The notes under the pieces: generated by a model
The model's input: only the letters and a program-made list of their open reading frames with translations
Database searches by the model: none
Told to the model about the DNA's origin: nothing
Part shown: positions 45,520 through 54,848 of the stretch, piece by piece
Numbering within the stretch: the first letter of the stretch is position 1
Layout: each line of letters starts with the position of its first letter
Made by a program: the position numbers and the translations under genes
Source: Spirosoma endbachense
Lineage (GTDB): Bacteria; Bacteroidota; Bacteroidia; Cytophagales; Spirosomataceae
NCBI RefSeq assembly: GCF_010233585.1
Contig: NZ_CP045997.1
Coordinates: forward strand, 5,558,065-5,622,064
DNA: 64,000 nucleotides
Direction of reading: 5' to 3'

Positions 45520-46134
45520 ATGCACAAGTCGCTATTTGCTCTTTTTTTTCTTGTCTCAACCGTTGTTTCTGCCCAACGCTTGGAGCCTTTTAAATTAAAT
45601 CTGTCGGTGGGCTACGCGTCTCCTGCCGACCGGTCTGGTAATAAAGATGGAAGCAGTCCAGGGTTTGTCTATAGCATTGAGCCGCAATATGGAATTACGA
45701 ATCACTTCGATATTGGAATCCGGTTTGAACAGGCTTTTATTCAGCGCCCCGAAGTATTGGGGAATCTCATTTATTTTGAGACACAGGCTAAATCAATTAT
45801 GTCGGGGGCATTGACGCTCAATTATGTAGTTGGTAAAACCCCTGCATTTCGCCCTTACATCGGTGCCGGTGCCGGATTTTTTCGGGCCGCACAGAGTGAC
45901 CAGCAGGTGATGGGCGCAGGAAACACAACGCTCTATTACTCGTTGCCCATCACGAATAAATGGGGAGCCCTGGTAAGAGCAGGGGTTAAAATTTTCCAGT
46001 TTAACGTCGAAGCGGCTTTCAATCTGCTGGAGGATACAACCGTCACCAACGAATTCACCAATGCTAAGTTGATTGGGAAAAATGAATATTTCAGCGTGAA
46101 GGCTGGCTACACACTTGGCGGTAGCCGGCATTAA
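45520..46134 (+). CDS. Outer-membrane beta-barrel protein
   Basis: A 204-residue protein with a signal peptide (SLFALFFLVSTVVSAQ). The mature part is a small barrel of the OmpW/OMP_b-brl type: repeated alternating strands such as FKLNLSVGYASP, YGITNHFDIGIRFEQAF, FRPYIGAGAGFF and the final YFSVKAGYTLGGS. The length suits eight strands. The function is unknown. A strong terminator follows 23 bases after the stop codon. The 270 bases before the gene contain nothing recognised. Confidence 0.85.
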   Translation: MHKSLFALFFLVSTVVSAQRLEPFKLNLSVGYASPADRSGNKDGSSPGFVYSIEPQYGITNHFDIGIRFEQAFIQRPEVLGNLIYFETQAKSIMSGALTLNYVVGKTPAFRPYIGAGAGFFRAAQSDQQVMGAGNTTLYYSLPITNKWGALVRAGVKIFQFNVEAAFNLLEDTTVTNEFTNAKLIGKNEYFSVKAGYTLGGSRH

Positions 46135-46157
46135 ACAGGCTGGTAACTTATTGACGG

Positions 46158-46206
46158 AAGGCGTCTTATCGGTAGAGAAAACTCGCCGATAGGACGCCTT
46201 TTTTTG
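46158..46206 (+). terminator. Rho-independent terminator after the barrel gene
   Basis: A long stem of AAGGCGTC-TATCGG with its complement CCGATA-GACGCCTT (one unpaired base each side) encloses an AGAGAAAACTCG-like loop and runs into a T-tract. The 321 bases from here to the next start hold no gene. Confidence 0.93.
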
Positions 46207-46527
46207 TTCGTTCACCCTGACCGTGAATATGAGCGGATAATCACTCACCTGAGTAGCGAGAAAGGTAAGCGGTTGAAAAGGCGACGGAGTGCTGTTGTTG
46301 ACCCAGTTACGGTCTGCCGTCGCGGTCGAAAGCGTACAAAGTTACTTTAGGATGCCAGCCCGGTGGCTCCTTACTAGCTGTCAAATTCAGTTAATAACGC
46401 AGCGTAAGACAGAAACATAAGATCAACAAGCAGGTAAACAAATAATCATTTTGCTCCAGAATAGGTTGGAAACTTTATCGCAATAAAGGGTATTAGAACT
46501 AAGGATAAGTCTAGTCGATTATTGCTT

Positions 46528-47388
46528 ATGAATCATTCGATTCGCCATTGTTTAAAGGCTCTTGGTCAATTTTTGATCTTTGGCAATGCTTATATCGCAC
46601 TTTGTGCGGTGGTTATGTGCCAGACTACGGCCGACTTATTCACCCTACAGCTACCTAACTCGTTTTTACTGTTCATTTTTGCCGGTACATTAGGAAGTTA
46701 TTCGCTGCACTGGTATCTGACCGATACGACAGCCACATCGCAACGAAGTAGCTGGAATAAGGAGCATAAACTGACACTGCTCGTCTTGTTAATGAGTGCG
46801 GTTTTTGTCGGAGTCTGGCAGTTAAGCCATTTAATGCGCTACCTGGTCGATCTATTGCCGGTTATCGTGCTGACTTTTTTGTATACGGCCCCTAAAATCA
46901 ATTGGCCACCGTTTCGTGCCTTGCGCCGGATTGCTGTTTTAAAGACGACTTATCTGGCCCTGGTCTGGACTTATGTAACAGTAGCCGTACCCCTATTGAT
47001 AGTACCACCCGTTGGCGGTCCTGACGGGTCACTGATAAGCGTTTTGCTACTGAATCGATTCCTGTTTATCTACAGTGTGGCCTTGTGTTTTGACTATCGC
47101 GATCGTGACCAGGATCGTCAGTCGAGGTGGCTGACAATTGTGTCGATGCTGACCAACAAGCAACTACGCTTATTTAGTGCTGCCATTGCTCTTTGCTTCG
47201 GGCTATCGATTGCCCTATTGTATGCAAATGGCTTTGATTTGCGGCAGGTTGTCTGCTTAAGCCTGCCCATGATGTTGTTAGTACTAACAGTGGGCCGTAT
47301 CGTCAGGAATGAATCTGATTATAGCTATTACATCTATTTAGATGGCCTGTTGATGTTGCCCGGTATATTACTGAAGCTCCTGCCATAG
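46528..47388 (+). CDS. UbiA-like polytopic membrane protein
   Basis: A 286-residue protein with about eight membrane helices. It resembles UbiA prenyltransferases in layout, with a cytosolic loop CFDYRDRDQDRQSRWLTIV that recalls the second Asp-rich motif (DxxDxxxD), and a loop LYTAPKINWPPFRALRRI typical of that superfamily. The first Asp-rich motif (NDxxDxxxD) is not clear, so prenyl transfer is unproven. The ATG at 46528 is chosen over a TTG two codons earlier. Flanking genes give no functional hint. Confidence 0.65.
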   Translation: MNHSIRHCLKALGQFLIFGNAYIALCAVVMCQTTADLFTLQLPNSFLLFIFAGTLGSYSLHWYLTDTTATSQRSSWNKEHKLTLLVLLMSAVFVGVWQLSHLMRYLVDLLPVIVLTFLYTAPKINWPPFRALRRIAVLKTTYLALVWTYVTVAVPLLIVPPVGGPDGSLISVLLLNRFLFIYSVALCFDYRDRDQDRQSRWLTIVSMLTNKQLRLFSAAIALCFGLSIALLYANGFDLRQVVCLSLPMMLLVLTVGRIVRNESDYSYYIYLDGLLMLPGILLKLLP

Positions 47389-47463
47389 TACTTTAGTTGG
47401 CGTACCGGATGGGTTCTAATAACCACCTGTCATTACGTTTACATTAACCACAGTGATTATAGA

Positions 47464-47557
47464 ACTAGTGCTCGGCCAATTTAAACCTATAAGGTTTCAA
47501 AAAACCTTATAGGTTTGTCACTATTACGTATTAAATAGAAATTGGAAGAGTACTGGT
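47464..47557. repeat. Repeat family A, copy 2 (MITE-like element)
   Basis: A 94-bp copy bounded by ACTAGTGCTC (47464-47473) and GAGTACTGGT (47548-47557). The internal hairpin AAACCTATAAGG / CCTTATAGGTTT is perfect. It lies between the UbiA-like gene and the sigma-factor gene; the rest of the 325-bp gap holds nothing recognised. Confidence 0.8.
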
Positions 47558-47713
47558 TTGTTGCACCGACACAATGAAGCCTTTATTCTATATATTCCTG
47601 CTTAGCTACTTACGTCTATTATTATTCTTATCAGCTAAGTTTACAGCACTACTAACATCCCGTTTCCAGATGCCACCATAAAACGGATGGTAAGAAAATT
47701 ATACTTTAATGAT

Positions 47714-49162
47714 CTATTCAGCCAACGTTATTTCGACGATCAATTTTCCTTTATCTCCATACTTTTTAATTGCCTCTGCTTCAGATAACTTGATCAGGCT
47801 ATATTTCTTGTCAGATAACTGTATTGTTTCATTTAACTTCATTGGAGTTCCATTAATTACCAGATAATTTATTTTAGTTATAAATGAAAAGGTGCCACTT
47901 CCGCTAAACTTATTTGAGTTGATATTGACCTTTACATGCTTTCCCATGAGGTAAAGTCCATTATTTACAGCTGACCAAAACAATGTTGAGGCATAAAACG
48001 TACCAGACATTTCAGAAGAATCTACTTTGTTATCTGATTTAATTAGTCCCGTTGATATCGTCGTTTCTGATGCATTGTTTTCGACTATTTCCTGATTTTT
48101 TAATTGAGTGGATTGTTGGGGCTTGTTCAATAAGTTTGTTGAATCAAAAGCCAGCGTCGAGCCTGTAAGGAGCAATGCGCCTAAAGTGTTTACTGTTTTC
48201 ATCTTCTCAATATGTTTAGTTTTTTCATTTGATATGATGCCATTATCTGAAATGGTGGCAGTTGTTGTATCAAAATTTAAAACCTTTTTATCATGATTTT
48301 TTTTTGAATCTATATCAGAAAAACCAAGCGAGCGCACAGTAGAATTATCCATTGACGTAGAAACTTTAATCTCCTTGTACGAATTAAAATGCAGAAACAA
48401 AACAACGGCTATATTCACCACAATTGCCAAAGTTGAAACGTCAGTCTTTAGGTAGTTTTCAGAGAATATGGTAGGCGACTTGAATTTTGGTATTGAAATT
48501 CCACTAAAATCTATTGTATCGATTGGAGCTGATTTTTGAGGCTGTATCTCGAAATAATTTAATTTCCTGGTAAACAAATCATCTATATGCCAAAGCCTAT
48601 CCGGGAGCAATATCAATACTGCTAACTTCTTCCTTTTTTTGTTCCCTTTTGCCTTCTTTGTAAGAATTCCCCGAATCGACTTTCGGGCTCTTGCCAAATG
48701 TGATTTTGACGTTCCCTCGCTAATTCCCAATTCGACCCCGATTTGAGCATGCGTGAAATTGTCGAATACGTATAGATTAAAGACGAGTTTATGATGCTCG
48801 GGCAAACACTCGATCGCTTCCAGGAGCTCAGCCTCAGAGAAGTTAGTTTCCTCATTGAGTTGATTTTCATTCTGGGGTTCGGTTGAAGCCATGACATAGG
48901 CAATCCTGCCTAGATGGCACTTCTTTTTCTTTTGCTCCCGGAGGTATTGCAAGGCTGTATTGACCACTATACGCCTTAACCAGGCTTCAAAAGAACCTTT
49001 GTTTTCAAAGCTTGACGATTTATCAATAGCTACCAGAAAAGCATCATGAGCTAAGTCTTCTGCGATCTGCCTATTATACGTGTATCGATAGCAGACGCCA
49101 ATCATTTTAGCTATGTTATGCTTATAAATAGTTTCCCAAAAACTCTTCGGTACATCATTCAT
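47714..49162 (-). CDS. ECF sigma factor fused to a membrane-spanning C-terminal region
   Basis: A 482-residue protein. Residues 1-175 are an ECF sigma factor: region 2 with CYRYTYNRQIAEDLAHDAFLVAID and SFEAWLRRIV, region 4 with LPEHHKLVFNLYVFDNFTHAQIG and EGTSKSHLARARKSI. A basic linker (KKAKGNKKRKK) is followed by a membrane helix (LAIVVNIAVVLFLHF, about 240-258) and a second hydrophobic stretch (GALLLTGSTLAF, about 330). The C-terminal part ends with a beta-rich section and EAEAIKKYGDKGKLIVEI, which recalls the plug-type AIKKYGEKGKNGVI motif of Bacteroidota TonB-linked proteins. The gene is clearly more AT-rich than its surroundings and is flanked by repeats. Anti-sigma control within one chain is inferred. 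Confidence 0.8.
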   Translation of the reverse strand: MNDVPKSFWETIYKHNIAKMIGVCYRYTYNRQIAEDLAHDAFLVAIDKSSSFENKGSFEAWLRRIVVNTALQYLREQKKKKCHLGRIAYVMASTEPQNENQLNEETNFSEAELLEAIECLPEHHKLVFNLYVFDNFTHAQIGVELGISEGTSKSHLARARKSIRGILTKKAKGNKKRKKLAVLILLPDRLWHIDDLFTRKLNYFEIQPQKSAPIDTIDFSGISIPKFKSPTIFSENYLKTDVSTLAIVVNIAVVLFLHFNSYKEIKVSTSMDNSTVRSLGFSDIDSKKNHDKKVLNFDTTTATISDNGIISNEKTKHIEKMKTVNTLGALLLTGSTLAFDSTNLLNKPQQSTQLKNQEIVENNASETTISTGLIKSDNKVDSSEMSGTFYASTLFWSAVNNGLYLMGKHVKVNINSNKFSGSGTFSFITKINYLVINGTPMKLNETIQLSDKKYSLIKLSEAEAIKKYGDKGKLIVEITLAE

Positions 49163-49260
49163 AGTGACAATGATGCTTTTTTTTCAAATGGTGGCAGTTT
49201 GAACAGGCCAAATTATTTATTGGTAAATTCGTCAATAAAGCAATCGATGGGTTTGTTGTG

Positions 49261-49284
49261 GTGTCGGTTTCTTTAAACCGACAC
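49261..49284. repeat. Repeat family C, copy 1
   Basis: The arms GTGTCGGTTT and AAACCGACAC form a 10-base stem with a 4-base loop, followed by AGCGAGGACGGTT, GATGC and ACGGTTCGC. The same hairpin and tail recur at 59442-59498. Confidence 0.8.
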
Positions 49285-49481
49285 AGCGAGGACGGTTTGC
49301 CGATGCAACGGTTCGCATTCCTCCGACCGAAACTGATCATACATCCCGTCTGAGGATAAGCGCAGAATGATTACTGGCAAGCATCTACCATCTCTGAATG
49401 GCTACTGGATCGTGTTTTGGAGCTTAATAAATTAGACACGCTTTCCATGATCGCGACGTTAAGCGTATCAGGAAATGAAAA

Positions 49482-49508
49482 AGCCCCATCTGTTGAACCA
49501 GTGGGGCT
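49482..49508 (-). terminator. Orphan rho-independent terminator
   Basis: On the minus strand AGCCCCA pairs with TGGGGCT and is followed by TTTTTC. No minus-strand gene ends here, so it may be a relic of a lost gene or serve a short RNA. Confidence 0.55.
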
Positions 49509-49717
49509 GAAGAAACGTAACAGATCTAAAACGTCGGTTTGACTGGTTTATTGTGTACCCTGAAACAGGAAGGGCCTTATTTTTCACTTTTTTTCATGTC
49601 CTCAATCGTTTGATTAAGCACTTTCGCTTACCGTTTTGGTCGCACAACACTGAGCGAAAGACCTAAGAAAGACGCGTTATCTCAACGATTTCTGTAATAC
49701 TCTATTGGTTTGATTGA

Positions 49718-49735
49718 GTGGCATGGCTCGAAGCC
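49718..49735. repeat. Repeat family B, half copy
   Basis: GTGGCATGGCTCGAAGCC matches the right arm of the family B palindrome with one change (GCACGG to GCATGG). The left arm is missing. Confidence 0.6.
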
Positions 49736-49858
49736 AACGGCCTAAATTTAAGAAGCTTTTTTTTGCTCGCTGACTATTGGTTTGTAGCCGGAACTTTCAA
49801 CGGCGATGAATAAACATTTTCTTATTTTACTGGTCTACTATGTTTTAACTACGTGCCC

Positions 49859-49866
49859 TATCTTTG
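49859..49866 (+). promoter_or_regulatory. Putative -7 promoter box of the histidine kinase
   Basis: TATCTTTG matches TAnnTTTG 86 bp before the TTG start. The -33 position has only a weak GTTTTA. Confidence 0.45.
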
Positions 49867-49951
49867 ATCGATCAGTTTCTAACCACCTGTGTAAGCTATG
49901 GCACCTCTAGAGAGGATAGCCTGGCACACAAACTAGCCATACTTTTCTGCC

Positions 49952-52879
49952 TTGAAACCCGCCGACTTCAGTAATAGCTATCTTTTTTTGGCCGGTGGAG
50001 GTGAGATGGGAGAACTCACGCGCAATCATGACTGGTCGAAAACAGTTGTCGGAACGCCCGATCAATGGCCCCAAAGCTTACGGACAACCGTTAGCACCTT
50101 ACTCTCGTCAAAATTTCCCATGTTTTTATGGTGGGGACCTGAGCTGATTCAATTTTACAATGACGCCTATCGCCCTAGCCTGGGAAACGAAGGTAAACAC
50201 CCAACCGCTCTCGGCCAGCATGGGCAAGACTGCTGGCCTGAAATCTGGCCTACCATTAAGCCCCTGATCGATCAGGTCATGGCTGGTGGTGAATCGACCT
50301 GGAGCGAAGATCAACTCATCCCAATTTACCGAAATGGTCGATTGGAGGACGTATACTGGACCTTTAGTTACGGGCCCGTTCGCGATGAAACAGGTAAGAT
50401 TGCCGGTGTACAGGTCATCTGTCAGGAAACCACCCAACAGGTCATTGCCCATCAACGACTGTCCGAAAGTCAACGTCAGGTGTTGGCCTATTTTGAGCAA
50501 TCACCCGTGGCGATTGCCATCATCAGTGATCCAGATCTGACCTTCCGCATGGCAAATCCCTTTTATGGGCAATTAGTAGGTCGTCGACTTGATCAGATTG
50601 TTGGCAAACCGCTACTGGAGGCTTTACCCGAACTTGGCGGCCAGGGCTTTGACCAGCTTCTCAGAGGTGTGCTGGATACGGGTGTTCCGTTTATTGCCCC
50701 AGAGGTGGCGGCCGATATTGTCCGCAATGATCAGCTGGAAACTATTTATGTCGATCTGGCCTACCAGCCGTTGCGAGAAGACGATGAGCGTATCACCGGC
50801 ATTCTGGTAGTAGCTACCGATGTCACCCAGCAGGTGCGAAGCCGCCAGAAAATAGCTGATCGGGAAGCCCGGTTTCGCTCTTTGATCGAACAGGCACCCG
50901 TGGCAACCGGCTTGTTCGTAGGTCGGAATCTACTCATCGAGCTGGCAAATGAGCCGATGCTCCGGTTTTGGGGAAAAGGCCCGGATGTATTTGGCAAACC
51001 CTTAGCCAACATATTACCCGAACTGGTCGATCAGCCCTTCCTTCAAATTCTGGATCAGGTGTACACCACGGGGCAGGCTTATCAGGCGCTGGCAGATCGC
51101 TGTGATCTCGTTATTGATGGTCAGTTGCGTACGTTTTACTTTAATTTCACCTATCAGCCTATCGTTGATGAGCAGGGACAGGTGTATGCGATTCTGAATA
51201 TGGCGGTCGATGTGACCGGGCAGGTACTGGCCCGACAGGCGCTGGAGGAAAGTGAGCGGTTTTCGCGCACCGTCTTCTACAATTCACCCGTTGCCAAGCT
51301 GGTGTTTGTAGGACCGGATATGATCCTGCGCGAAGCCAATGAAAAAATGCTCGCCATCTTTGGGCGTGACGCTTCAATCATTGGAAAGCCAATTATGGAT
51401 GCCATCCCGGAATTGAAACGAACACAACTTTTTGACAAGTACCAGCGGGTATTGGCTACCGGCGAGATCCATGTGGAGCAGGCAGAGCCCATTGCATTGA
51501 TCAGACAGGGCGTTGTCCATTATGGCTATTACGATTATACCTACAAACCGTTGTTTGACCACATCGGAAAAGTCTATGGAGTCATCTGTACGACTATCGA
51601 GGTGACCGAGCAGGTACTGGCTCGCCAAAAGCTGGAAGAAGCGGAGGCAAGCCTGCGTGGGGCGATCGAACTGGCGCAGCTAGGCACCTGGAGTATTGAT
51701 GTAGCCACCAATGGGCTTACCTACTCCGACCGCTTAATCGAGTGGTTTGGATATAACCCGCACGGAAAAGACTATCAGGAGATGATTCCGATCCTTCAGC
51801 CTGAAGATCAACCGCGAGTGGCAGCCGCAGTTGCCTGGGCCTTAAATCCTGAATCCGACGGTGTTTATAATGATATCTATACCGTCATCCATCCCAGAAC
51901 GGGCCAGAAACGAATCCTTCATGCGCACGGTAAGGCTGTATTTGATGCCGCCGGTATAGCCATTCGGATGAATGGCACCGCCCAGGATATTACCCTCCAG
52001 CGGGAACTTCAGCTGGCCCTCGAAACCGAAGTGCAGCTCCGCACAGAAGAACTGGAAGCCGCCAATGAGGAATTAGCGGCTAGTAATGAGGAGTTAGCGG
52101 CTAGCAATGAGCAGTTTTCGGCCATCAATCAGGAATTGGAAGAAACGGTTCAACAACTGAATCGGTCCAATGATAACCTCCAGCAGTTTGCGTACGTAGC
52201 CTCTCACGACTTGCAGGAGCCGCTTCGTAAAATTCAGCAGTTCGGTGATTTACTCAAAATGCGACAGACTTCATTATCGGGGGATGAGTTGGTTTACATT
52301 GAGCGAATGCAGTCAGCGGCCAGCCGAATGGCTACGCTGATACGGGACCTGTTGAATTTTTCGCGCATTTCCAGGCAGGGTAACACCAGCGTATCTGTAT
52401 CGCTCAATGGGGTTGTTGAGCAGGTGCTGACTACCTTAGAACTGACGATAGCGGAAACGAATGCGGAGGTTAATGTGGAACCGTTACCTGCCATTGAGGG
52501 TGATTCGTCGCAGTTGAACCAGTTATTCCAAAATCTACTGGGTAATGCCATCAAGTTTCGTCGCCCATCGGTTAACCCGGTGATTCAAATCACCGCCCAT
52601 ACCTTACAGGCGAGTGAGTTACCGCCTTCAGTAAAGCCAGCCCGAACGGCCAAAAACTACTACAGGATTGATGTAGTGGACAATGGAATTGGCTTCGATG
52701 AAAAATATCTGGATCGCATCTTTCAGGTGTTCCAGCGGTTGCATGGTAAAAGTGAGTTTGCCGGTACGGGTATTGGTCTGGCCATCTGTGAAAAGGTAGT
52801 GGCTAACCATGGTGGAGCCATTACGGCTAGTAGTCAACCAGGCCAGGGCGCCACGTTTAGAATATACTTGCCCATTTAG
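49952..52879 (+). CDS. Multi-PAS sensor histidine kinase
   Basis: A 975-residue soluble-looking kinase with no membrane helix. About five PAS-type domains occupy residues 20-690; the first starts at SLRTTVSTLLSSKFPMFLWWGPELI and the last has GTWSIDVATNGLTYSDRL. A coiled coil of repeated EELAASN units (about 695-745) leads to the HisKA domain with phospho-acceptor H752 (YVASHDLQEPLRK). The ATPase domain has LLGNAIKFR, DNGIGFDE and GTGIGLAICEKVV. The start codon is TTG (no ATG lies between the last upstream stop and residue 19, and the conserved LFLAGGGEMGEL segment must be kept). The receiver protein at 53144 is the likely partner. Confidence 0.93.
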   Translation: MKPADFSNSYLFLAGGGEMGELTRNHDWSKTVVGTPDQWPQSLRTTVSTLLSSKFPMFLWWGPELIQFYNDAYRPSLGNEGKHPTALGQHGQDCWPEIWPTIKPLIDQVMAGGESTWSEDQLIPIYRNGRLEDVYWTFSYGPVRDETGKIAGVQVICQETTQQVIAHQRLSESQRQVLAYFEQSPVAIAIISDPDLTFRMANPFYGQLVGRRLDQIVGKPLLEALPELGGQGFDQLLRGVLDTGVPFIAPEVAADIVRNDQLETIYVDLAYQPLREDDERITGILVVATDVTQQVRSRQKIADREARFRSLIEQAPVATGLFVGRNLLIELANEPMLRFWGKGPDVFGKPLANILPELVDQPFLQILDQVYTTGQAYQALADRCDLVIDGQLRTFYFNFTYQPIVDEQGQVYAILNMAVDVTGQVLARQALEESERFSRTVFYNSPVAKLVFVGPDMILREANEKMLAIFGRDASIIGKPIMDAIPELKRTQLFDKYQRVLATGEIHVEQAEPIALIRQGVVHYGYYDYTYKPLFDHIGKVYGVICTTIEVTEQVLARQKLEEAEASLRGAIELAQLGTWSIDVATNGLTYSDRLIEWFGYNPHGKDYQEMIPILQPEDQPRVAAAVAWALNPESDGVYNDIYTVIHPRTGQKRILHAHGKAVFDAAGIAIRMNGTAQDITLQRELQLALETEVQLRTEELEAANEELAASNEELAASNEQFSAINQELEETVQQLNRSNDNLQQFAYVASHDLQEPLRKIQQFGDLLKMRQTSLSGDELVYIERMQSAASRMATLIRDLLNFSRISRQGNTSVSVSLNGVVEQVLTTLELTIAETNAEVNVEPLPAIEGDSSQLNQLFQNLLGNAIKFRRPSVNPVIQITAHTLQASELPPSVKPARTAKNYYRIDVVDNGIGFDEKYLDRIFQVFQRLHGKSEFAGTGIGLAICEKVVANHGGAITASSQPGQGATFRIYLPI

Positions 52880-52962
52880 AATCGCTCGATGGATGACCCG
52901 TTACCGTGAATGAGATACCAGTTCCGGGCGGCTGAGGGCAGTAGACTGACAACGTCGAAGGG

Positions 52963-53037
52963 AGTGCTCGGCCAATTTAAACCTATAAGCCGGGCCGTCG
53001 ATGCAGTGTCAAAAACCGTATAGGTTTGTAATCAATG
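52963..53037. repeat. Repeat family A, copy 3 (degraded)
   Basis: It starts with AGTGCTCGGCCAA and has AAACCTATAAGCCGGGCC as in copy 1, then a diverged loop and TATAGGTTTGT. The right terminal repeat is not clear. It lies between the kinase and receiver genes. Confidence 0.65.
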
Positions 53038-53143
53038 ATTTTGGTACATATTTTACGTTGTGCATGGAAGTGGAGAATTTTTTTTGATATGTTTACGTAT
53101 AGTACCCTGAGCGATTTATTGCCTACATCCTTTATTGCCACGA

Positions 53144-53551
53144 ATGTCCAGTCTTAACCCAGCTCACGTTTGGATTGTCGATGACGATACGGACGACCAA
53201 TACCTCTTCGAGATTGCCCTTAAGCGAGTAAATCCATCAATCGTCATCAAACTGCTGAGTGATGGAGAGGAGTTATTGCCCGCCCTCCGGCAAAGCGTTG
53301 CGTTACCTAGCCTGATTATTCTGGACCTGAATATGCCGCGAGTGAATGGATTTGAGGCTCTGGAACAACTGCGGGCGGATGCTGTCTATCGGGAAATACC
53401 GGTCGTTGTTTTGACCACTTCGTCGAGCTATGACGATCAGGAGCGGGCGGGCCGGCTGGGGGCCAATGGTTTTTTGACCAAGCCGCCTTCCATGGATCTC
53501 CTGTTGGTCCTGTTTGGCCAATTGGCTCAGCAGTGGGAACTCCATCTGTGA
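53144..53551 (+). CDS. Single-domain response regulator (Rcp1-like)
   Basis: This 135-residue receiver has no output domain. The acidic pocket is D13-D15 (WIVDDDTDDQYLF), the phosphoacceptor is D61 in LIILDLNMPRVNGFEAL, and the switch T and K are in VVLTTSSSYDD and FLTKPPS. Proteins of this Rcp1-like type pass phosphate from PAS/phytochrome-like kinases, so the kinase 265 bp upstream is the probable donor. Repeat family A copy 3 lies in the gap, so the two may have separate promoters. The ATG at 53144 is preferred over a TTG three codons upstream. Confidence 0.92.
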   Translation: MSSLNPAHVWIVDDDTDDQYLFEIALKRVNPSIVIKLLSDGEELLPALRQSVALPSLIILDLNMPRVNGFEALEQLRADAVYREIPVVVLTTSSSYDDQERAGRLGANGFLTKPPSMDLLLVLFGQLAQQWELHL

Positions 53552-53768
53552 TCTTCCCTGAAAGCGGATTCTCTTCTGAAGGTAATTCCTCGTATCAATT
53601 GGTCGGACTTATTGGTCACCGATCAGACAGTGTAAGGAAGCCAGTACCGGCTCCTTGCTACTTAAATCCAATAGTCTGGCTGATCTTCAGCGGATCATCG
53701 ATAAACTCTGGGCTATTGGGTTGAGATAGTATAATTGCCCTTGATGCCCGAAGGTATCCCTTAAAAAA

Positions 53769-54497
53769 TTAGCTGGTTAACAACTGCTGCAAGCGTTGTG
53801 CGTTACGTACGGCATGGCCTGCTCCATCATTGTTAAAATACGCATACACGTCTTTACCCATTGTCGCCCATTCCCGGATTCGATCTGCCCACCAGCCCAG
53901 ATCTGCATCAGAATAGCTGCCTCCATACAAGTACTGGAAGTCAGGGCCATGCAAGCGCACGTACACAAAATCTGCTGTAGTCCGCAGGATGCAGGGCAAG
54001 TGAGCACCACTCATGATACAATAAGCGACCTGGTGCGCTTCCAGTAGATGAAAGATAGCTTCGGTATGCCAGCTGGGGTGTCTAAATTCAAGCGTTACCC
54101 GCATCCAGCCCGGAATCTGGGCTAAGAAATAAGCCAATCGGTCATAATCATACCCTTGTTGAGGGGCCAGCTGGACCAGTAGAACGGCTCGTTTTTGGTG
54201 GAGCAGGTGCCAGCATTCTTTGATTCGTTTCATCCAGGCCTCGGGCGCATAGAGCTTTTTGGCATGCGTGAGTCCTCGGGGTGCCTTGACCGACAGGCGG
54301 AAATCGGCAGGTAAGCGTTCATACCAGCTAGCGAAGGTAGCCTGTTTAGGCCATCGGTAGAAGCTGCTATTGAGTTCGACGGTCTGGAATTGTTGCACGT
54401 AGTAGCCCAGCCGCTGATGGACGGGGGTGGGATTGGGGTATAAAACCCCTTGCCAATGGTCGTAACTCCAGCCAGAGGTGCCAATGTAGATGCTCAT
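53769..54497 (-). CDS. DUF72-family TIM-barrel protein
   Basis: The 242-residue protein begins with the DUF72 hallmark YIGTSGWSYDHWQGVLYP and contains VELNSSFYRWP, FRLSVKAPRGLTH, LVQLAPQ, and VYVRLHGPDFQYLYGG near residue 185. DUF72 proteins are metal-linked TIM barrels of unknown biochemical role. The ATG at 54497 is chosen because it sits directly before the conserved start; the open frame runs 33 codons further upstream. Nothing in the neighbourhood suggests a pathway. Confidence 0.9.
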   Translation of the reverse strand: MSIYIGTSGWSYDHWQGVLYPNPTPVHQRLGYYVQQFQTVELNSSFYRWPKQATFASWYERLPADFRLSVKAPRGLTHAKKLYAPEAWMKRIKECWHLLHQKRAVLLVQLAPQQGYDYDRLAYFLAQIPGWMRVTLEFRHPSWHTEAIFHLLEAHQVAYCIMSGAHLPCILRTTADFVYVRLHGPDFQYLYGGSYSDADLGWWADRIREWATMGKDVYAYFNNDGAGHAVRNAQRLQQLLTS

Positions 54498-54848
54498 AGG
54501 AAAAAGGCTAACAGGAACAAAACCGTAGGAAAAACAATCGGTTAGAAATCGATAAAAAATCTGATTGTAGGGTTGCCAAACCTTTTTTATCGGCACACGC
54601 TCGTTCGCATGGCATCACCTGGGAACCAGAGATAAAGCATTAAGTAACATTTTTGGTAGCCAACTTAAAAAGTCAACGAACAGGGGAAAGCGCATTCTTT
54701 TTAGCAAAAAGGCGGCATGACCTGCACAACAAAACACCATCGACAATTTCTAAGGTTTTTCTAATCGATTCCAGGCCACTCCTTTCCTGTAATATGCCGA
54801 AGTTTGCCCTGATCCGTTTGACTACCAACGGATACCAGCCTACTTAAA
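54498..54848. other. Intergenic region, no clear gene
   Basis: A weak 64-codon plus-strand frame (54653-54847) has no recognisable features. No repeat or terminator was found. Confidence 0.4.

Larger units (their letters stand above)
49163..49951. other. Repeat-rich intergenic region
   Basis: These 789 bases have no gene. They contain family C repeat copy 1 (49261-49284 and flank), an orphan minus-strand terminator (49482-49508), a half copy of family B (49718-49735) and the promoter box of the kinase gene (49859-49866). The mixture suggests a site of past insertions and gene loss. Confidence 0.6.
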
